From assembly GCA_030829155.1 (NCBI GenBank), contig JAURBD010000025.1:1-18449 (forward strand): a stretch of DNA of 18,449 nucleotides, written 5' to 3'. A program made the translations under genes and the position numbers. The DNA is from Flavobacteriaceae bacterium (GTDB taxonomy: Bacteria > Bacteroidota > Bacteroidia > Flavobacteriales > Flavobacteriaceae). Shown in pieces: positions 14,698 to 18,449 of the stretch (positions are counted from its first letter, which is position 1; the number at the start of each line of letters is the position of its first letter). The notes under the pieces were generated by a model. That model worked only from the letters and a program-made list of their open reading frames with translations, was not told where the DNA came from and searched no databases.

Positions 14698-15689
14698 TGC
14701 TTGCTTAGTTTTTGTAGTTTTTTCAATGCTTCAAATGCTTTTCCCGAAAGGAGAGATTCTTTCGCTTTTTCAAAACCATCTTGTGGTGTTGATTGTAATG
14801 CTGTTGCAATAGCCATTCCTGCATTGGCACAAACTACATTGGTTTGGGCTTTTGTTCCTTTGTTTTGAATTATATTCATGAAAATCTCTGCAGAGGAAGC
14901 TACGTTTTCTCCTCCAGTGATTTCAGAGGGGCTAATTGCTTTGACTCCAAAATCGGCAGGAGTTAAAATTTGTTCACCATGGTTTCTGAATGCCTTTGTT
15001 GAACCCGTCAGTGATATTTCATCATATCCTTCCAAGGCATAGAGCACTGTGAATTTTTGGTTTGTTTTTTGAAACAGATAATGGTAGAGTCGAGCCAATT
15101 CTAAATTGAAAACACCGGTCAATTGATTTTTTGGAAAAGAAGGATTTACCAAAGGTCCCAGTATATTAAAAAAAGTTTTAACCCCTAAGTCTCTTCGAAC
15201 TGGAGCTACGTTTTTCATTGCTGGATGAAAAAGTGGAGCATGCAAAACACAAATTCCTGCCTGATCAATACAGCGTTTTAAAAAATCTTCCTTATTTGAA
15301 AAATGAACCTCCAAATGTTCTAAAACATTACTCGATCCACAACCAGAAGAGACTCCGTAATTTCCGTGTTTGGCCACTTTTATACCTGCGCCAGCGGTAA
15401 CAAAAGAGGAGAGTGTTGAAATATTAAAAGTGTCTTTTCCATCCCCTCCAGTCCCACACAAATCAATGGTTTCAAATTCTTTCAAATCGACTGCAATGCA
15501 TAGCTCCAATAATGCAGATCTAAAACCTTCGAGTTCGTCCAAACCAATACTTCGCATCATGTAAACTGTTAAGAAAGATGCAATTTGACTGTTGTTATAT
15601 TTCCCATCGGCAATGTTGATAATCATTTCTCGAGCTTCTTCTTTTGAAAGTTGCTCGTGTTTGATTAATCTATTCAATACTGTTTTCAT
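14694..15689 (-). CDS. trpD: Anthranilate phosphoribosyltransferase
   Basis: TrpD joins anthranilate to PRPP. The 331-residue protein has the PRPP-binding glycine-rich motif LCGTGGDGKDTFNIS (77-91) and the conserved KHGN (107-110). The stretch GCGSSNVLEHL (116-126) and the second-metal and active-site segment around APLFHPAMKNVAPVRRDLG are also recognisable. It is unfused; in many gammaproteobacteria the glutaminase TrpG is fused to the front of this enzyme. It follows trpG by 4 nt and overlaps trpC by 4 nt. Confidence 0.97.
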   Translation of the reverse strand: MKTVLNRLIKHEQLSKEEAREMIINIADGKYNNSQIASFLTVYMMRSIGLDELEGFRSALLELCIAVDLKEFETIDLCGTGGDGKDTFNISTLSSFVTAGAGIKVAKHGNYGVSSGCGSSNVLEHLEVHFSNKEDFLKRCIDQAGICVLHAPLFHPAMKNVAPVRRDLGVKTFFNILGPLVNPSFPKNQLTGVFNLELARLYHYLFQKTNQKFTVLYALEGYDEISLTGSTKAFRNHGEQILTPADFGVKAISPSEITGGENVASSAEIFMNIIQNKGTKAQTNVVCANAGMAIATALQSTPQDGFEKAKESLLSGKAFEALKKLQKLSKQ

Positions 15690-15693
15690 GAGC

Positions 15694-16257
15694 TTATGAA
15701 TTTATCCAGTTTTCAATTATTTTTTTCCCGTGTGGAGTTAGGACTGATTCAGGATGATATTGAACAGCACTTACTTTATAGGTTTTGTGTCGTAAAGACA
15801 TTAATTGCCCTTCAGAATCAAAAGAAGTCGGAATCAATACCTCAGGAAGAGGCAAGCCTACAACCCATGAGTGATAACGGCCAACTTCAAAGTTTTTTGG
15901 AATTCCTTCGAAAAGTGGATCTTCTATTGAAACACTTACTGGAGTTGCAATTCCATGATAAACTTTATCAAGGTTTATCAATTTAGCCCCAAAAACTTCT
16001 CCTATGGCTTGTTGCCCTAAGCAAACTCCAAGGATATTTTTAGTAGGTGCATATCTCTCTATAGCAGCTTTTAGTAAACCAGATTCTTCTGGAATTCCAG
16101 GTCCAGGTGATAGTAGGATGTATTCAAAATTTTCGAGTTCATCCAGCTCGAATTGATCATTGCGTTTAACGGTTACTTCGCATCCCAATTCTTCCAAGTA
16201 ATGAACCAGATTATAGGTAAATGAATCGTAATTGTCTATCAGGAATATTTTTTTCAT
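15694..16257 (-). CDS. trpG: Anthranilate synthase component II (glutamine amidotransferase)
   Basis: TrpG releases ammonia from glutamine for anthranilate synthase. The 187-residue class I glutaminase has the full triad: nucleophile Cys79 in GVCLGQQAIGE, and His168/Glu170 in QYHPES. The oxyanion strand SPGPGIPEESG (50-60) is also present. It directly follows trpE (1 nt between stop and start), consistent with equal production of the two subunits. By sequence alone a para-aminobenzoate glutaminase (PabA) is very similar, and the same protein may serve both pathways. The operon position makes TrpG the primary call. Confidence 0.95.
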   Translation of the reverse strand: MKKIFLIDNYDSFTYNLVHYLEELGCEVTVKRNDQFELDELENFEYILLSPGPGIPEESGLLKAAIERYAPTKNILGVCLGQQAIGEVFGAKLINLDKVYHGIATPVSVSIEDPLFEGIPKNFEVGRYHSWVVGLPLPEVLIPTSFDSEGQLMSLRHKTYKVSAVQYHPESVLTPHGKKIIENWINS

Positions 16258-16258
16258 A

Positions 16259-17659
16259 TTATATTTCTTCGGCTAAGGACAACGCTTTGTCTAAAGCACC
16301 TAATTTATTGAATACTTCTTGAAGCTCTTTTTCAGGTACGGAATCAGCAACAATTCCTGCGCCAGCTTGGTAATGTAATTCTCGATTTTTTGATAAGAAA
16401 GATCGAATGATAATGGCATGATTGAAATTCCCATTAAAATCCATATATCCAATTGCACCGCCATAAAAATTTCTTTTCGTTTTTTCATATCGATCGATAA
16501 GTTTTAATGCATTGTGTTTGGGAGCTCCACTGAGAGTTCCAGCTGGGAATGTATCGACTACTATTTGAAAAGTTTTTGCTGCTTCTTTTATTTTGCAGGT
16601 AACTTTGGATACAAGATGTATTACATGAGAGAAAAACTGAACTTCTCTATTTTTTTCAATCTTAACATTTGAACCGTTTCTACTTAAATCATTTCGAGCC
16701 AAGTCAACCAACATGACATGTTCGCTGTTTTCTTTTGGATCTTTGGAAAGTTCCAAAGCGGCTCGTTCATCCTCCTGATCATTTCCAGTTCTTTTAAAAG
16801 TCCCTGCAATGGGATGAATCTCAGCTTTCCCTTGATTTACTATAATTTGAGCCTCTGGTGAACTTCCAAAAATTTTGAAGTCCCCATAGTCAAAAAAGAA
16901 TAAATATGGCGAGGGGTTCACAGATCGAAGAGTTCGGTAAACATTGAATTCATCTCCTTTGAATTTTTGTGAAAAACGTCGAGAAAGTACAAGTTGAAAA
17001 ACATCACCACGGTAGCAATGTTCTTTTCCCTTGTTTACAAATTCTATGAACTCCTTGTCCGTTAAGTTCGAGGTTTTTTCTCCAACTTTTTCAAAATTAA
17101 ACTGGGTACTATTTTTTGCCTGAAGGAGTTGTTCAATTTCTTTAAGATTATGCTCTCCTTGATAAAGGTGAGAAAATAAATGGGCCTCATGATTGAATAA
17201 ACTGATGGCAATTATATTTTGATAAACTGCATAATGAATATCAGGAATTTCGAGGCCTTTTTTTTCTTTATTGAGTTTTAAATTCTCAAAAAATTCTACC
17301 GCATCGTGAGCGATGTATCCAAAAAGACCGTTGCTTATGAACTTAAAAGGATAGTCTTCACTTTTGAATTGTTGTGAAAATTGATCAATACGCTGGGCAA
17401 TATCTGCATTTTCATCTAAAATTTCATTCAAAACTTTTTCATTAGGATAGTGAATTGTAAGTTGTTTGTTTTTTAGACTTATAGAGGCGATTGGGTTACA
17501 GCAGATATAAGAAAAGTTTTTGTTGCTTGCATTATAGTCACTACTCTCTAGAAGTAAACTGTGTGGAAAAACATCCCTTATTTTCAGATACGCGCTTACA
17601 GGAGTAAGTGTATCTGCAAGTATTTTTTTATGTTGAGATTGTAAATTAAAAGTTTCCAT
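16259..17659 (-). CDS. trpE: Anthranilate synthase component I
   Basis: TrpE converts chorismate and ammonia to anthranilate, the committed step of tryptophan synthesis. Starting at METFNLQSQHKKIL gives 466 residues. A longer in-frame version from TTG 17695 would begin inside the terminator hairpin and is rejected. The N-terminal domain has the LLES motif (36-39), which is part of the Trp feedback-inhibition site in characterised enzymes. The chorismate-binding domain carries FGSSPEA, HPIAGTFKRTG, LVDLARNDLSRNG, FPAGTLSGAPKHNAL and the final AGAGIVADSVPEKE segment. This is the first structural gene behind the attenuator. Feedback inhibition plus attenuation therefore act at the same step. Confidence 0.96.
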   Translation of the reverse strand: METFNLQSQHKKILADTLTPVSAYLKIRDVFPHSLLLESSDYNASNKNFSYICCNPIASISLKNKQLTIHYPNEKVLNEILDENADIAQRIDQFSQQFKSEDYPFKFISNGLFGYIAHDAVEFFENLKLNKEKKGLEIPDIHYAVYQNIIAISLFNHEAHLFSHLYQGEHNLKEIEQLLQAKNSTQFNFEKVGEKTSNLTDKEFIEFVNKGKEHCYRGDVFQLVLSRRFSQKFKGDEFNVYRTLRSVNPSPYLFFFDYGDFKIFGSSPEAQIIVNQGKAEIHPIAGTFKRTGNDQEDERAALELSKDPKENSEHVMLVDLARNDLSRNGSNVKIEKNREVQFFSHVIHLVSKVTCKIKEAAKTFQIVVDTFPAGTLSGAPKHNALKLIDRYEKTKRNFYGGAIGYMDFNGNFNHAIIIRSFLSKNRELHYQAGAGIVADSVPEKELQEVFNKLGALDKALSLAEEI

Positions 17660-17671
17660 AATTCTAAAATT

Positions 17672-17704
17672 AAAAAAGGCTTGTCGTGATGACAAGCCTT
17701 TTTT
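17672..17704 (-). terminator. Intrinsic terminator of the trp attenuator
   Basis: A near-perfect hairpin lies 13 nt before the trpE ATG. The two plus-strand arms, AAAAAAGGCTTGTC (17672-17685) and GACAAGCCTTTTTT (17691-17704), are exact reverse complements around a 5-nt loop. The GC-containing core is 8 bp (GGCTTGTC/GACAAGCC). On the minus-strand transcript the stem is followed by a U run (UUUUUU, then AAUUUU). The hairpin is the default 'off' structure of the leader. The symmetric A and T flanks make it potentially bidirectional. Confidence 0.93.
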
Positions 17705-17738
17705 TATGTTTAAATAGCGTAGATCACGAATAATTGAT

Positions 17739-17780
17739 TTATTCGGTCCACCATGCTATTGTATTTATAAAAAATTTCAT
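17739..17780 (-). CDS. trpL: trp operon leader peptide
   Basis: A 13-codon reading frame encodes MKFFINTIAWWTE, ending in TAA. The two adjacent Trp codons, in a composition where Trp is otherwise rare, are the hallmark of a Trp-sensing leader peptide. It starts 5 nt behind the -7 box of the trp promoter, so the mRNA is probably leaderless or has only a few untranslated bases. The stop codon falls at the base of the 1:2 hairpin, so a ribosome that reaches it would mask arm 1. The peptide itself presumably has no function. Confidence 0.9.
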   Translation of the reverse strand: MKFFINTIAWWTE

Positions 17781-17785
17781 TGGTT

Positions 17786-17817
17786 CAAATATAGTCTAAA
17801 AAATATTTTTTATGCAA
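17786..17817 (-). promoter_or_regulatory. Promoter of the trp operon
   Basis: On the minus strand TTG (17817-17815), a 21-nt AT-rich spacer and TATATTTG (17793-17786) match the Bacteroidota consensus. The expected start of transcription is about 4-8 nt downstream, at or just before the leader-peptide ATG (17780). No TrpR-like operator palindrome is seen around it, so attenuation is the only visible transcriptional control. Confidence 0.78.
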
Positions 17818-17828
17818 TGAATTTGAAA

Positions 17829-17912
17829 TTATTTATTGACGTGTGATCCGTCGCAATACCCCTCAGAATTTTGAGTATTTCCACATCCACATTTTGGTCT
17901 TGTAATTTTCAT
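17829..17912 (-). CDS. Putative mini-CDGSH iron-sulfur protein (27 aa)
   Basis: A 27-codon frame starts ATG 4 nt after the stop of the yceI-like gene and ends TAA. Its product begins MKITRP and contains KCGCGNTQNSEGYCDGSH. This resembles the 2Fe-2S binding loop of CDGSH (mitoNEET-like) proteins, C-x-C-x2-(S/T)-x3-P-x-C-D-G-S-H. All three Cys and the His are present, but there is one extra residue, and Glu-Gly-Tyr stands where Pro-x is usual. The beta-rich part of normal CDGSH domains is missing, so this would be little more than the cluster loop. Spacing suggests co-expression with yceI. The trp promoter begins 12 nt downstream of the stop. A functional metal site is inference; the frame could also be a remnant of a longer gene. 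Confidence 0.6.
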   Translation of the reverse strand: MKITRPKCGCGNTQNSEGYCDGSHVNK

Positions 17913-17916
17913 AATT

Positions 17917-18449
17917 TTAAAGTTTTAAGTTAACGTTTAATTCAAAATCATCGTAAATCATTTTATTTCCTAAATTATCAAAAAATGATTTGGATCCATA
18001 ACGAATGTCATAGAGTGAACGATTGATAGTAACTTTTGCACTAGCGTTTAGTTCACTTATTTGAAGGTCAAAAGTTGCTGGATTGGTTTTCCCTTTAATT
18101 GTAAAATCTCCCGTTATGCTGTAGAGTCCATTTCCTTTTGCTTTGACATTCGTAAAAGTCAATGTAGCTTGAGGATGTTCAGCAACACCAAAGAAATCAT
18201 TGGACTTTAAATGTCCTTCTAATTTCCCCTTGTATTCGCCCTCTAGATCGATACAGTTTATAGAATTCATGTCAACAACAAAAGAACCACCAGAAAGAAC
18301 TCCATTGCCATAGACTAAATTTCCTGAAGAGATTTTGATGTTACCCTCATGTTGACCTGTTACTTTCTTGGCTAACCAATGGATGGAGCTTTCAGTTGTA
18401 TTAATTGTTTTTTCTTGTGCTTCTGCCTTTTGAAGGTTCAAAAGAATTA
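17917..18449 (-). CDS. YceI-family periplasmic protein (5' end outside window)
   Basis: The frame is open to the right edge, so the start is not in the window. The first visible residues, ILLNLQKAEAQ-EKTINTTESS, look like the end of a signal peptide and its cleavage site. An in-frame TTG at 18441 should therefore not be taken as the start. The mature part (about 165 residues) matches the YceI-like lipocalin-type beta barrel: STEIHW-like SSIHWLAKKVTGQHEGNIKI, GGSFVVDMNSI, HLKSNDFFGVAEHPQATLTF, and YSITGDFTIKGKTNPATFDL. It ends YDDFELNVNLKL. Family members bind isoprenoid or other hydrophobic ligands in the periplasm; the ligand here is unknown. The mini-CDGSH frame follows after 4 nt. Confidence 0.9.
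   Translation of the reverse strand, partial: ILLNLQKAEAQEKTINTTESSIHWLAKKVTGQHEGNIKISSGNLVYGNGVLSGGSFVVDMNSINCIDLEGEYKGKLEGHLKSNDFFGVAEHPQATLTFTNVKAKGNGLYSITGDFTIKGKTNPATFDLQISELNASAKVTINRSLYDIRYGSKSFFDNLGNKMIYDDFELNVNLKL

Larger units (their letters stand above)
17672..17780 (-). promoter_or_regulatory. trp operon attenuator (ribosome-mediated)
   Basis: The leader RNA contains alternative pairings. Pairing 1:2 is CGAATAA (17745-17739) with TTATTCG (17733-17727), 5-nt loop, supported by an outer AATAGC (17760-17755) with GCTATT (17718-17713). The tandem Trp codons (17753-17748) lie in its 5' arm. Segment TCGTGAT (17729-17723) overlaps arm 2 and is exactly complementary to ATCACGA (17690-17684), which forms the loop and first 3'-arm bases of the terminator. 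A ribosome stalled on the Trp codons would cover CGAATAA and free the segment to pair with the terminator. With ample Trp, 1:2 forms and the terminator folds. The pairings are seen in the sequence; the mechanism is inferred from known trp attenuators. Confidence 0.85.

Noticed and set aside
17660..17695. N-terminal extension of trpE by 12 residues from a TTG codon
   Set aside because: It would begin inside the attenuator terminator hairpin and encodes non-conserved residues; METFNLQ at 17659 fits the family and the leader architecture.
17780..17795. GGTTCAAAT resembling a tRNA T-loop
   Set aside because: The flanks do not form the 5-bp stem and no anticodon or acceptor arms are present; the sequence is explained by the trp promoter.

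Overview
The window is a compact, AT-rich stretch of chromosomal housekeeping DNA from a member of the Bacteroidota, most likely a marine-type Flavobacteriia. The evidence is the -33/-7 promoter type (TTG or TTTG, then TAnnTTTG) before several genes, the near absence of Shine-Dalgarno sequences, a small 30S protein THX gene, the gene set, and the family resemblance of most proteins. I see no insertion sequence, prophage, CRISPR array, tRNA, rRNA or other mobile element, and no gene-free stretch longer than about 300 bases. Both window edges cut genes: the 3' end of valS on the left and a yceI-like gene lacking its start on the right.

Layout, left to right. (1) The valS tail (+) meets the end of a five-gene minus-strand operon, rsfS-ftsH-LUD-cdsA-psd. 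It couples a ribosome-silencing factor, the membrane protease FtsH, an orphan LUD-domain protein and two phospholipid enzymes. A clear TTG-N18-TAAATTTG promoter lies before rsfS, and birA diverges from it. (2) birA, pyrE, a Nudix hydrolase, coaD and ddl are packed with almost no spacers: stop codons overlap tail to tail, and pyrE and the Nudix gene start head to head 6 nt apart. (3) A membrane-anchored PASTA protein and rluD overlap on the plus strand, divergent from ddl-coaD. (4) yaaA has a textbook promoter. It is followed on the opposite strand by a 35-codon gene for ribosomal protein THX and then by a UDG-superfamily protein. (5) A complete, unfused tryptophan operon trpE-G-D-C-F-B-A fills 11.3-17.7 kb on the minus strand. 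(6) A 27-codon reading frame ending in a CDGSH iron-sulfur motif lies 4 nt behind the yceI-like gene.

The most informative regulatory element is the trp leader (about 17.67-17.82 kb). A TTG-N21-TATATTTG promoter almost abuts a 13-residue leader peptide with tandem Trp codons. The peptide is followed by two mutually exclusive RNA pairings and a strong intrinsic terminator just before trpE. TrpE also carries the LLES motif of the Trp feedback site, so both transcriptional attenuation and end-product inhibition are expected.

I did not find a convincing wholly new multi-gene system. The observations most worth checking are the mini-CDGSH gene, the A10 run inside THX that decides its C-terminus, the loop-targeted antiterminator of the trp attenuator, and the pyrE/Nudix start region, where one gene's start codon sits inside the other gene's -7 box.
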